From: Terrimonas sp964445775
GTDB lineage: Bacteria > Bacteroidota > Bacteroidia > Chitinophagales > Chitinophagaceae
Direction of reading: 5' to 3'
Assembly (NCBI GenBank): GCA_964445775.1
Contig: CAYUMH010000004.1
Location: 84,403-148,402, forward strand
Length of the DNA stretch: 64,000 nucleotides
The position numbers and the translations under genes were made by a program. Shown here piece by piece: positions 26,078 to 34,675 of this stretch. Each line of letters opens with the position of its first letter. Position 1 is the stretch's first letter. A model generated the notes under the pieces. The model searched no databases. It was not told the origin of the DNA and saw nothing but the letters and a program-made list of their open reading frames with translations.

Positions 26078-26992
26078 TTAACGATCGCTTGTAGTACCGG
26101 TGATCTCGAGGAACCTGGTCTCCAGGCTTTTCTTTTTCAGGTTCAGCTGCTCCAGTACAATGCCATTGTTATAACAGTGCTGGTTAATGGCAGTTGCTTT
26201 TACACTCTCCTCGCATATCAGGGTAAAACCTGTTGCGGTGGTATGTATTTCACGTATACCGGCAAAGGACGATAACACCGTTTTCAGGCTATTGATGTCT
26301 TCCGCACTTACCTCAACACTTACTGTATTATCAACCGATGTACTTAATACATCCTGTACTGTACCGATTGTTTTTAATATACCTTTTTGAATAATGGCCA
26401 CATGGGTACAAACCCTTTCCACCTCATCCAGTATATGGCTGGCCATGATGATGGTCTTGCCCTGCTGGTTCAGTTGTTTGATGAGTGTCCTGATCTCGGC
26501 AATACCGGCCGGGTCCAGGCCATTGGTAGGCTCGTCAAACACCAGGATATCCGGGTCTCCCAGGAGGGTAGAGGCAATAGCCAGGCGTTGTTTCATACCC
26601 AGCGAAAAAGTAGCAAACTTGGAATCTTTACGCTGGTGCAGGTTAACGATCTGTAATACCCTGTCAATATCATTTTGTCCACGCCCCTTAATGGCGGCTA
26701 CAATTTCTAAATTACGATAGCCGCTGAGGTAGGGGTAAAAATTGGGTGTTTCCAGTAAAGTACCTATTTGTCTACGCTGTTGTTCGCTGGTACCGGGTTG
26801 CCCCTTCCAGAAAAACTGGCCGCTGGTGGGTTTAATAATATCCATGGATATGCCCAGTAAGGTGGTTTTACCACTACCGTTCGGACCTAATATGCCAAAT
26901 ACGGAACCCTGCGGAACATCAAAGCTGACATTATCTAATGCACGTATAGCGCCATAGTGCTTGGTGAGTTGCTGCACACTTAATACTGACAT
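26078..26992 (-). CDS. ABC transporter ATP-binding protein
   Basis: The 304-residue ATPase has Walker A GPNGSGKTT (about residues 38-46), the signature FSLGMKQRLAIA (about 131), Walker B ILVFDEPTNG (about 152) and the switch His in MASHILDE. The C-terminal 85 residues form the extension seen in CcmA/NatA-like exporters. It is encoded just before the ABC-2 permease, so both form one exporter; drug, peptide or lipid export is possible. Confidence 0.93.
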   Translation of the reverse strand: MSVLSVQQLTKHYGAIRALDNVSFDVPQGSVFGILGPNGSGKTTLLGISMDIIKPTSGQFFWKGQPGTSEQQRRQIGTLLETPNFYPYLSGYRNLEIVAAIKGRGQNDIDRVLQIVNLHQRKDSKFATFSLGMKQRLAIASTLLGDPDILVFDEPTNGLDPAGIAEIRTLIKQLNQQGKTIIMASHILDEVERVCTHVAIIQKGILKTIGTVQDVLSTSVDNTVSVEVSAEDINSLKTVLSSFAGIREIHTTATGFTLICEESVKATAINQHCYNNGIVLEQLNLKKKSLETRFLEITGTTSDR

Positions 26993-27110
26993 GAATGTTG
27001 GTTTTGTATTGAACTATGAATATAGAGAAAAGTTAACAGAACAGTTTACCATTTGTGTAATTAGGCTGTAAACTGGGTGAGTAGCGGAATTTGAGCGGTG
27101 AGTGTTGGTG

Positions 27111-27222
27111 TTGAAAGGTTTAAAAGTTCAGGAGTTCAAAAGTTCAAGGGTTCAAGGTTCAAAAGTTCAAAGGGGCATTCCTTCATTAGCATATCAACAC
27201 ATTAGCAAATTAACTAATTAAA
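27111..27222. repeat. Word repeat downstream of the metalloprotease gene
   Basis: GTTCA occurs six times between 27126 and 27169 at 7-8 nt spacing. It is followed at 27185-27222 by an AT-rich block with CATTAGCA twice and CTAATTA, which contains the metalloprotease stop codon (27214). The second block is similar to the sequence after the 3-hydroxyacyl-CoA dehydrogenase stop (27937-27996). Confidence 0.55.
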
Positions 27223-27855
27223 AGGCGGGTGCCAGTTGCTGCTAAAGCTGCCCACAATGGCCTGGTGGTGCAGCTCCAGTTTGTGTAACTGCAGGTCATC
27301 AATATCTTCCTGGCGCACCCTGCGGTACATGGGGTGCATGGTACCGCCTTTTAAGCCGGCAGGTATATTAGGGTCATACTGGAAGGCTGGGTCTACCAGG
27401 GTGCCGCGGGGGTACATAATACCCGGCCGGCCCTGCCCGCGTATATCCAGGTCGCGGGGGTGGGGAAGTCCTAATGTGTGGCCATACTCATGAGCAGCAG
27501 TGGTAGAGCCTTTATACAGGTTATCGTATTGAAAATAACCTGTGTTGCAACCCAGGCCATCTACAAAGGATATATTGCCCATTGCTTTTGGCTCAATACG
27601 GAAATAATTATTCAGGGGGTCAAGGTTGCCCAATACCTCTTCTACCGTAATATCGGGCCGGTATGCGGCAGTAATGCGGAACACCACTGTGTAAGATGCG
27701 CCTTTATATACAATACCTGCCTGCGGCTCATTCCACAGGGTCTCTATTTCATCGGCAATTTGTTGGGTAATGCCTTCATCGGCCATACTGCCATAAGTAA
27801 TGATATGCGAACGTATCAGTAATACATTTTCCTGTATGATCTCTGCGGTACCCAA
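27214..27855 (-). CDS. M10/metzincin-like zinc metalloprotease without signal peptide
   Basis: The 213-residue protein contains the complete metzincin zinc motif HEYGHTLGLPH (His122, Glu123, His126, His132) and a downstream Met-turn-like PGIMYPRG (about residues 145-152). The first part (about residues 1-85) has alternating beta strands as in matrixin-like domains. No signal peptide is seen. The start is a TTG at 27855; an in-frame stop lies only three codons upstream, inside a repeat, and the next ATG is 23 residues further in. Either this is a cytoplasmic protease with a TTG start or the repeat has replaced its original N-terminus. The substrate is unknown. It is flanked on both sides by AT-rich repeats. 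Confidence 0.8.
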   Translation of the reverse strand: MGTAEIIQENVLLIRSHIITYGSMADEGITQQIADEIETLWNEPQAGIVYKGASYTVVFRITAAYRPDITVEEVLGNLDPLNNYFRIEPKAMGNISFVDGLGCNTGYFQYDNLYKGSTTAAHEYGHTLGLPHPRDLDIRGQGRPGIMYPRGTLVDPAFQYDPNIPAGLKGGTMHPMYRRVRQEDIDDLQLHKLELHHQAIVGSFSSNWHPPFN

Positions 27856-27996
27856 GACAATTAGTTAATTAGATAATTTGGAAATTTGAAAATGAAAGTT
27901 TCCCTGACAAAAAAGCTTATGTATTGAAAGAGTGTTTAATTAGCTAATTAACTAATTGGCATCAGCACATTAGCATATCGGCTAATTGGCTAATTA
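27856..27996. repeat. AT-rich heptamer-type repeats between metalloprotease and beta-oxidation genes
   Basis: At 27857-27895 the units GACAATT, AGTTAAT, TAGATAA and TTTGGAA repeat words seen after ftsL (7139-7173). At 27937-27996 AATT-containing words (CTAATTA, ACTAATT, GGCTAATT) run into the stop codon of the adjacent dehydrogenase gene at 27994. The block 27859-27873 is an inverted copy of the CTAATTAAC words at 27207-27221, so the protease gene lies between inverted repeats. Confidence 0.55.
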
Positions 27997-30378
27997 ATTC
28001 CTCACCGGTTTCCCGCTCTTCAGCACACTCTGTATCCTTTCCAGCGTTTTCTTTTCACCGCAAAGCGACAGGAAAGCTTCTCTTTCCAGGTCCAGTAAAT
28101 ACTGTTCCGATACCAGTGAAGGTTCACTCAGGTCACCGCCACACATAACGTATGCCAGTTTGCGGGCTACTACGCCATCATGTTCAGTGGCATAATTGGC
28201 ACGTTGCATACCGTTAATACCGGCCAGTAAAGCGCCCAGGGCAGACCGGCCCAATACTTTTACATCATTACGCTGTACGGGTTGTACATAACCACTGTCG
28301 TATATTTCAATCACTGATTTTTTTGCTTCGGCAATACGGCGTCCCTGGTTCATCACTACCTCGTCCAGTCCTTTACGGTACACACCTATCTCAAAACCTT
28401 CAGCGGCCGATGTGGCTACTTTGGCGGTAGCAATGGTCAGGAAACGGTTCTTTAAAGTAATAGTATCAGGTTCGTCCACATGCATTTCATCGGCCGCACG
28501 TAATACAAACTCCTTGGTGCCGCCACCACCGGGTATCAGGCCCACACCTAATTCTACCAGGCCGGTATAGGTTTCGGCAGCCGGGCAAACCTTATCGGCA
28601 TGCAGGCTTAACTCACAGGCGCCGCCCAGGGCTAAACCATGTGGTGCTACTACCACGGGTACTGAGGAGTAACGGGCCCGCATCATGGTATTTTGAAACA
28701 GGCGTATGGCCATATCCAGCTCATCATACTCCTGTTCAATAGCCAGCATAAATATTAAACCCACATTGGCGCCTGCGGAAAAGTTGGCGCCTTCATTGCC
28801 TATTACCAGTCCTTTAAACTCTTTCTCTGCTTTTTCAATAGCGGTTTGTATACCACTTAATACATCTCCGCCAATGCTGCCCATCTTGGTATTCCATTGC
28901 AGGCCCAGTACATCATCACCAATATTATACAACTGGCAGCTGTTATTCTTCCAAACCAGTTTATCGGTATGATTGCTTAATACAATAAACCCGCTGTCAT
29001 CACCACTGGTGGCAGGTGCATAATCACCGGTTGCGGGTAAGTAGGCAAGGCGTTTGCCATTTTCAATTTTATAAAAACTTTTATGCCCTTTGCTCAACAT
29101 ATCCGTAACCCAGGTTGCTACACTATGTCCTGCATCCTGCATGGCTTTCACCGTTCTTTCAACGCCCAGCAAATCCCAGGTTTCAAAAGCGCCAATCTCC
29201 CAGCCAAAGCCGGCTTTCATGGCATCGTCCACACTGTATACGGTATCACTTATTTCGGGTATACGGTGGCTTATATAACTGAATAAACCATAATGAAAAT
29301 GTTTATAAAACTCCCCGGCTTTATCCGGCGACTGTACCAGCATTTTCAAACGCTGGTGCAGGTCTTCAACTGGTTTGGCAGCATCTATCGATGCAAATTT
29401 CGGACGGCTCTTAGGCACATATTCAAATGTATCCAGGTTCAGCGTTAATATCTCGCTTTTGCCTTCCGGTGTTTTTATCTTTTTAAAAAAGCCCTGCTTG
29501 GTTTTATCGCCCAGCCAGTTATTGTCTACTATTTTTTGTAACCAGGCTGGTATTTTAAACAGGTCTTTGGCCTCGTCGTCCGGGCAATTCTCATACACGC
29601 CATTGGCTACTTTCACCAGGGTATCAATACCTACCACATCGGCTGTACGGAAGGTAGCCGATTTTGGCCTGCCGATCACCGGGCCGGTCAAGGCTTCCAC
29701 TTCATCAATGGTCAGCTTCATTTTATCTACCAGCGAAAATATCTGCATAATGCTGAATACGCCTATACGGTTGGCAATAAACGCAGGTGTATCCTTACAC
29801 AATACGGTGGTCTTGCCTAAAATAATATCACCATAATACATTAAAAAATCAACCACGGCTTTATCGGTATGCGGCGTGGGAATTATTTCCAGTAAACGCA
29901 GGTAACGGGGCGGGTTAAAAAAGTGGGTACCGCAAAAATGTTTTTTAAAATCATCACTGCGTCCTTCGGCCATTAAATGAATGGGTATGCCCGATGTATT
30001 GGAGGTAACCAGGGTTCCGGGTTTACGGAACTGCTCTACCTTATCGTAAATTATTTTTTTTATGTCCAGTCGCTCCACCACCACTTCAATGATCCAGTCG
30101 CACTGGGCAATATCCTTCATATTATCATCAAAATTCCCGGTCGTAATTTTCTTTATCGCATCCCTGGTGTACACCGGCGATGGGTTGCTTTTTACGGCAG
30201 TGGTCAACGCATCATTTACCAGCTTATTTCTTTCGGCCGGTTTGGTACTTTCTGCAGCTTCTTTCGGCACCATATCCAGTAACAATACGGGTACGCCTAC
30301 ACCGGCAAAATGACAAGCAATTCTTGAGCCCATAACGCCGCTTCCCAGCACGGCTACTTTTTTAATTGTACGATTCAT
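27994..30378 (-). CDS. FadN-type 3-hydroxyacyl-CoA dehydrogenase / enoyl-CoA hydratase
   Basis: The 794-residue bifunctional enzyme has the dehydrogenase first, with the NAD-binding motif VAVLGSGVMGSRIACHFA (residues 8-25), followed by GTHFFNPPRYLRLLEIIP and CKDTPAFIANRIG. The crotonase-like domain follows at about residues 490-680 (LVIGNEGANFSAGANV, GLALGGACELSLHADKV, ELGVGLIPGGGGTKE). This order and length match Bacillus FadN and differ from proteobacterial FadB, where the hydratase comes first. It would hydrate enoyl-CoA and oxidise 3-hydroxyacyl-CoA in fatty-acid beta-oxidation. The usual partner thiolase and acyl-CoA dehydrogenase genes are not next to it on the downstream side. Confidence 0.93.
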   Translation of the reverse strand: MNRTIKKVAVLGSGVMGSRIACHFAGVGVPVLLLDMVPKEAAESTKPAERNKLVNDALTTAVKSNPSPVYTRDAIKKITTGNFDDNMKDIAQCDWIIEVVVERLDIKKIIYDKVEQFRKPGTLVTSNTSGIPIHLMAEGRSDDFKKHFCGTHFFNPPRYLRLLEIIPTPHTDKAVVDFLMYYGDIILGKTTVLCKDTPAFIANRIGVFSIMQIFSLVDKMKLTIDEVEALTGPVIGRPKSATFRTADVVGIDTLVKVANGVYENCPDDEAKDLFKIPAWLQKIVDNNWLGDKTKQGFFKKIKTPEGKSEILTLNLDTFEYVPKSRPKFASIDAAKPVEDLHQRLKMLVQSPDKAGEFYKHFHYGLFSYISHRIPEISDTVYSVDDAMKAGFGWEIGAFETWDLLGVERTVKAMQDAGHSVATWVTDMLSKGHKSFYKIENGKRLAYLPATGDYAPATSGDDSGFIVLSNHTDKLVWKNNSCQLYNIGDDVLGLQWNTKMGSIGGDVLSGIQTAIEKAEKEFKGLVIGNEGANFSAGANVGLIFMLAIEQEYDELDMAIRLFQNTMMRARYSSVPVVVAPHGLALGGACELSLHADKVCPAAETYTGLVELGVGLIPGGGGTKEFVLRAADEMHVDEPDTITLKNRFLTIATAKVATSAAEGFEIGVYRKGLDEVVMNQGRRIAEAKKSVIEIYDSGYVQPVQRNDVKVLGRSALGALLAGINGMQRANYATEHDGVVARKLAYVMCGGDLSEPSLVSEQYLLDLEREAFLSLCGEKKTLERIQSVLKSGKPVRN

Positions 30379-30693
30379 ATAGCGAGGTATAAAATTAGTT
30401 AGCTAAACAACTATTTATGGTGAAGGTAACAACATTTGGGCAAAAAGACAATCATAAAATCAAACTTAATAGTTGCTTTATACAACTGTTAAAAAGGCAA
30501 AAAAGGGCTGGTATTTTTTACCGGGGCTGTCGGCAGTAATAACTATGCTCAGCTGCAGTTCCCGCTTTTTATTACAAGTCCGGCACCAGGCAGCCGCACC
30601 CGGCTTCACCGGGCTTTTCATGCCAATCGGGCAGCCTTTGGGCTATATACCAAAATAAAACCGGTCAGGAATATGAAAAAGGGCTCAGGTAAT
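30379..30693. other. 315-nt region without a supported gene
   Basis: A 61-codon + strand frame at 30473-30658 has no start context or family resemblance and is not called. The upstream region of the dehydrogenase gene contains TTAGTTAGCTAA (30397-30408), similar to AT-rich words seen elsewhere. No convincing terminator for the mscS-like gene was found. Confidence 0.5.
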
Positions 30694-31566
30694 TTATACC
30701 ATTGTATCTGTATGATCTTTGAACAGGAGAACCTGTTTCAAAATTTCTGCTTCAATTTTCCGGTGCAGTTTATCACTGCTGCTGCGGGCAATTAATTCAA
30801 TACTGAATTTAACAAAATCCTTTCCCAGTTCCTGCACCCTTAACTGCAGCTCATTACCGGGCTCCACATCGGGGTGGGTATTAAAAACGGATTGCAGTTC
30901 TTTTTCAAGCGCCTGCATATGCGCCGCTTCGGATAAAGGCAATTCAAACTTTAAGGTCAGCAGTTTGGAGCGTAGTGCAGAAAGGTTTACCAATGGCTGG
31001 GTAAAAAACACGTTATTGGGTACCAGTACAATATCCTCTTCTTCATTCTTCAATACAATATTCGATAGGGTAATATCTTCCACCATGCCCTTATTGCCAC
31101 CTACTTTTATTTTATCGCCAATAGATAACTGGTCGGAGAACATAATGAACAAGCCGCTGAGCATATTGGTAATATAATCACGAAAAGTAACGGCTATGGC
31201 CATGGCCACAATGGTCATGCTGGTTAAAAATGTAACCGGGTTAATACCCGCGCCAATCATAATGGCAATAATAAAAAATACCGCGTTCAATACGGCTGTT
31301 AGCCGGTTAATACCTAATACAAAATTTCCCCTCACCGATTTTTTAGCATGGCGGGCTTTATAAAAAGCAATAATAATAAACCGGATGATGGAAACAATAA
31401 TACTGGGAATAAGAAAAGCCCAGAGGCCGGTAATGAGCTGCCAGGCCCATTTTTTATTTTCAATATTTTCTACATTGATCACTGTAAAAAACAGGATCAG
31501 CGATAATACTATTTTAATAATGAAATAATACGGGAAAAACTTTTTATCATTTTGGGTCGACGTCAT
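30694..31566 (-). CDS. MscS-family mechanosensitive ion channel
   Basis: The 290-residue protein has three to four membrane segments (about residues 12-30, 38-62, 90-110 and 112-130). The MscS core follows: a TM3 region rich in Gly/Ala, then FIMFSDQLSIGDKIKVGGNKGMVEDITLSNIVLKNEEEDIVLVPNNVFFTQPLVNLS, which is the beta domain with the conserved pattern PN-N-FF. A C-terminal alpha/beta domain completes it. The protein would open under membrane tension to release solutes on osmotic downshock. It is monocistronic. Confidence 0.9.
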   Translation of the reverse strand: MTSTQNDKKFFPYYFIIKIVLSLILFFTVINVENIENKKWAWQLITGLWAFLIPSIIVSIIRFIIIAFYKARHAKKSVRGNFVLGINRLTAVLNAVFFIIAIMIGAGINPVTFLTSMTIVAMAIAVTFRDYITNMLSGLFIMFSDQLSIGDKIKVGGNKGMVEDITLSNIVLKNEEEDIVLVPNNVFFTQPLVNLSALRSKLLTLKFELPLSEAAHMQALEKELQSVFNTHPDVEPGNELQLRVQELGKDFVKFSIELIARSSSDKLHRKIEAEILKQVLLFKDHTDTMV

Positions 31567-31670
31567 ATCAGCTGTGATAATATTTTTAATACCTGCCTCT
31601 AATTATTTTCGGCACAAAAGTACTTACAATTTTTTTGACAGCTTATTAGGTGCCTTAACGCCGTTGATGG

Positions 31671-32162
31671 CTAAGGTGCACTGCTTTGTTTTTTCTCCCA
31701 GAACGACTTTGTTTTTACAATATTATTACTCACCATATCAATATGCCTGCGTAATATGGCAGCCGTAACACCCCGGTTCTCTGCGGCCAGTCCAAACTTC
31801 AGGCTGCCGTTTTTTGTAATATAAAACTGGGCTGGCTGTACAATACCATTCTGTTTTAACAGGTCTTTTGTCCTGGACTGATAACTGGTACTGTCACTGT
31901 TCAGTAATGCGGTAAACCATACAAAATTTTTGCTGGGACTTACTTCGCAAAGCAGGTATATATCCAGCCCCGATGTGGTGTTTTTTATTTCAATTTGCTC
32001 TAAACCAGGGGTGGTATTGAGGTCTTTTACGGTAAAGCCCATATTAACCAGCATGGTTCTCAGCTGGCTGCCGGTTATGGGTGCACAATCCTGTGCAGAT
32101 GCTGTAGCGGAAAATATACATACCGCGAAAAGAATAGTCAGGGTAATGAGTAGCTTTTTCAT
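31671..32162 (-). CDS. Small secreted protein of unknown function
   Basis: The 163-residue protein has a clear Sec signal peptide, LLITLTILFAVCIFSATASA, with cleavage expected after ASA near residue 23. The mature part begins QDCAPITGSQLRTMLVNMGFTVKDL and alternates strands and helices, loosely like the YbjN or type III secretion chaperone-like fold (helix, three strands, helix). That resemblance is by eye only. It contains two Cys, at residues about 26 and 77, that could form a disulfide in the periplasm. Neighbours give no hint of role. Confidence 0.75.
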   Translation of the reverse strand: MKKLLITLTILFAVCIFSATASAQDCAPITGSQLRTMLVNMGFTVKDLNTTPGLEQIEIKNTTSGLDIYLLCEVSPSKNFVWFTALLNSDSTSYQSRTKDLLKQNGIVQPAQFYITKNGSLKFGLAAENRGVTAAILRRHIDMVSNNIVKTKSFWEKKQSSAP

Positions 32163-32325
32163 AAATGTTTAATTAATCAGCAGCAAGGTATAAAACATTA
32201 AAAAAGCATTTGTACCCGCCACAGGGTATATTGCGGGTTATATTGTTATACAGATACAATGCGGAAAACATTAATTTTGAGTGGTTATTAGTAAGCTGTT
32301 ACGATTGAATGTGATATAAAAACTT

Positions 32326-32355
32326 AAAATGACTTATTTTTTGATAAGTCATTTT
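32326..32355 (+). promoter_or_regulatory. Perfect 12-bp inverted repeat upstream of the TPR-LuxR gene
   Basis: AAAATGACTTAT (32326-32337) and ATAAGTCATTTT (32344-32355) form a perfect stem with a 6-nt loop, ending 22 nt before ATG 32378. It lacks a T-run and GC-rich base, so an operator or leader hairpin seems more likely than a terminator. Confidence 0.5.
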
Positions 32356-32377
32356 GTATTATCCCGGCAGGTATAAA

Positions 32378-34108
32378 ATGCATAAGGCTATAATGAAAAA
32401 TTGGGTAAGATGTATAAAATGGCCAAAGCCGGCCCGGTTTTATGGTGGCTGGATGATAGGGTTATGCTTTTTCATTTCTTATAGCCTGGCCGCCCAATCA
32501 AATATTGATAGTATACGTACCGGGTTGAATAAGCCGGGCATTACAAAAAAAGAGAAGATCAATTATTTAAACAGGCTGGCTGCTTTTTTAAATAAAGATT
32601 CTACCAACCAGGCATTGGTGTATGCACATGAAGCATACCTGCTTAGCCTGAACGAAAATGATAAAAAACTCCAGGTAAACTCGCTGTTGAACCTTTCGGA
32701 AGGATACCTGTACAATGACATTTACGACCAGGCCCTGCAATATGGGTATTCGGCACTGGACATCGCGGTTTTATTAAAAGATACTTTGCTGCTTGCCAAC
32801 TGTAATACCAACCTTGGCTGGATTTTTTATGATACCGAGAACGTTAATTTCTCGCTGCAGTACCACCGTGAGGCTTATGGGTTATTTAAACAAAAAGGCG
32901 CTTTAAAAAATGTGGCCATATCCTTAAATGCCATGGGGCTTATTTTTCAAATGAAAAATGAGAATGATTCGGCTAAGGTATATTTTGAACAATCTTTACA
33001 ACTTGCCCGCGAACAGGACCTGCGTTCCGTTATTTCGGCGGCACTCAATAATTTAGGCATTTGTGAAAATGTAGCGGGAAATTATAATGCAGCCATTGCG
33101 TATTTCCATAACGCATTGGCCATGAAAAGCCCTTCTGCTGATCTTTTATCCCTTGCCGAGATTGAAAACCAGATGGCTTTCTCCTACCTGAAGCTAAAAA
33201 ACTACCAACGGGCTGATTCCCTGCTCAAAAGTTCACGCAATTTAATTGACAGGTCCTCCTCTAACTCAAAAAAAGAGAAACTGCTGGATAACCTGCATAT
33301 TGCTTCGCAACTGTTCGAGGTATTGGGCGATTATGCAAAAGCATTTGCCAACCTGAAAGAATATACCAATATCAGTAATCAGATCATCTCACGTAATAAA
33401 AGTGATGTATTGGCTACTTTAAAACTAAAAAAAGAGGCGCAGGCAAAGGAAGACCAGATAAAAGAACTGCATGTACAAAAAGAGCTGCGCAGTTTTCAAC
33501 GGAATGCCCTGGCCGGGGGCATTATATTGCTGGTAATAATCGGCATTTTGCTCTATGGCCGTTTACAGCAAAAGCAAAAAAGACAAAAAGAGCTGGATGC
33601 GGTAAAGCAGCAATTGATAAAACAGGAACTGGATAGTACCCTGAGTGAAAAAGCCACTTTGAATGAAAAGCTGCAATATAAAAATGCCGATCTGAAAAGC
33701 TATGCCCTGTTTATAGCACAGCGAAATGAAATGATCGGCCAGTTTATCGGCGAATTGAAAGGAATGAATATTAGTGCCAACCTGCCAAAGGAAACAGCCG
33801 TTGAACTGGACAAGGTTATCCGTAAATTCCAGAAAAACCTGGATGTGAACAGCGAAACCCAGGATTTTAATTTATCGGTAGATGAAACCCTGAAAGACTT
33901 TTTTTATAACCTGCTTCAAAAATACCCCGGACTTACGGATAATGAACGCCGCCTTTGTGCACAGATCCGGCTCAATTTATCTATCAAGGAAATTGCCTCC
34001 CTCAATAACATTTCAGTAAAATCTGTTGAAATGGCCCGTTACCGGCTGCGTAAACATTTCGGATTGCAGTCACAGGATAACCTGGGTGATTTTCTGAAAA
34101 CATTCTGA
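32378..34108 (+). CDS. TPR-repeat membrane regulator with C-terminal LuxR-type HTH
   Basis: From ATG 32378 the protein has 576 residues; a TTG at 32354 lies within a hairpin and is less likely. A hydrophobic segment (about residues 22-40, GWMIGLCFFISYSLAAQ) looks like a signal peptide or anchor. Tetratricopeptide repeats cover about residues 60-340. A membrane helix follows (about 370-392, AGGIILLVIIGILLYG), then a coiled coil and a GerE/LuxR-like HTH (about 515-570, LTDNERRLCAQIRLNLSIKEIASLNNISVKSVEMARYRLRKHF, in pieces). This Bacteroidota architecture is thought to sense periplasmic signals and bind DNA directly. It lies 567 nt upstream of the SusC gene in the same direction and may regulate that locus; this is inference. 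Confidence 0.85.
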   Translation: MHKAIMKNWVRCIKWPKPARFYGGWMIGLCFFISYSLAAQSNIDSIRTGLNKPGITKKEKINYLNRLAAFLNKDSTNQALVYAHEAYLLSLNENDKKLQVNSLLNLSEGYLYNDIYDQALQYGYSALDIAVLLKDTLLLANCNTNLGWIFYDTENVNFSLQYHREAYGLFKQKGALKNVAISLNAMGLIFQMKNENDSAKVYFEQSLQLAREQDLRSVISAALNNLGICENVAGNYNAAIAYFHNALAMKSPSADLLSLAEIENQMAFSYLKLKNYQRADSLLKSSRNLIDRSSSNSKKEKLLDNLHIASQLFEVLGDYAKAFANLKEYTNISNQIISRNKSDVLATLKLKKEAQAKEDQIKELHVQKELRSFQRNALAGGIILLVIIGILLYGRLQQKQKRQKELDAVKQQLIKQELDSTLSEKATLNEKLQYKNADLKSYALFIAQRNEMIGQFIGELKGMNISANLPKETAVELDKVIRKFQKNLDVNSETQDFNLSVDETLKDFFYNLLQKYPGLTDNERRLCAQIRLNLSIKEIASLNNISVKSVEMARYRLRKHFGLQSQDNLGDFLKTF

Positions 34109-34675
34109 TCGGTTTACCGGCTTACCTTGTCCGGCGCTTCCCCAATCATCTTACAGCTAATATAAACAGCAGCCTGTACCTCACCGGCCGGTTTTACCTG
34201 GAGTGCATGTTGTATTCCTTATTTACCCCTCTCAACAACAGCGCAGCCATACCAGCTTCCGGCTGCCTCACTTACTGTTTTTTTGGCCCGTACAACCTAT
34301 TAATTTGCCCGCATTTTGTTTTGAGCTTGAAACCGGGGTTGTAATATTATTGATTACAGTATATTATAATTATTTATTAATCATAGGTTTAAGAGCCGTG
34401 TAGAGGTGCTGTAGGGGTAAGGGTGGGGTTCGTGTATAGGCAAAAAAAGGGGAAACGCTTCTCTTTTAAATTATGTTTAGAAAATTATTTTTTTAGCAGT
34501 GCAGGCATACTAAAACTATAATAACTGACGATTGCCATATCATTCATAAGGATCAAAACGAATTGCAAAAGGCCATATTTATATCATGGTAGCCCGTCTT
34601 TAAAAGCCGTTTTTAAGGTTTTGCTTGTTCCACTGTACTTCTTTTATCACAACTAACATTTTTAAACTTACTATC
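34109..34675. other. 567-nt leader region upstream of the susC-like gene
   Basis: No gene is supported. The left half is of ordinary composition and the right half (about 34350-34675) is AT-rich with poly-A/T runs. It probably contains the promoter and a long leader of the SusC/SusD operon, but no textbook -33/-7 pair or clear operator was found. A 66-codon frame at 34203-34403 has no family features. Confidence 0.5.

Noticed and set aside
30473..30658. 61-codon frame in the gap between the dehydrogenase and MscS genes
   Set aside because: No family resemblance, no ribosome-binding context, and composition like non-coding sequence.
34203..34403. 66-codon frame upstream of the SusC gene
   Set aside because: No recognisable domain or start signal; the second half runs into AT-rich leader sequence.
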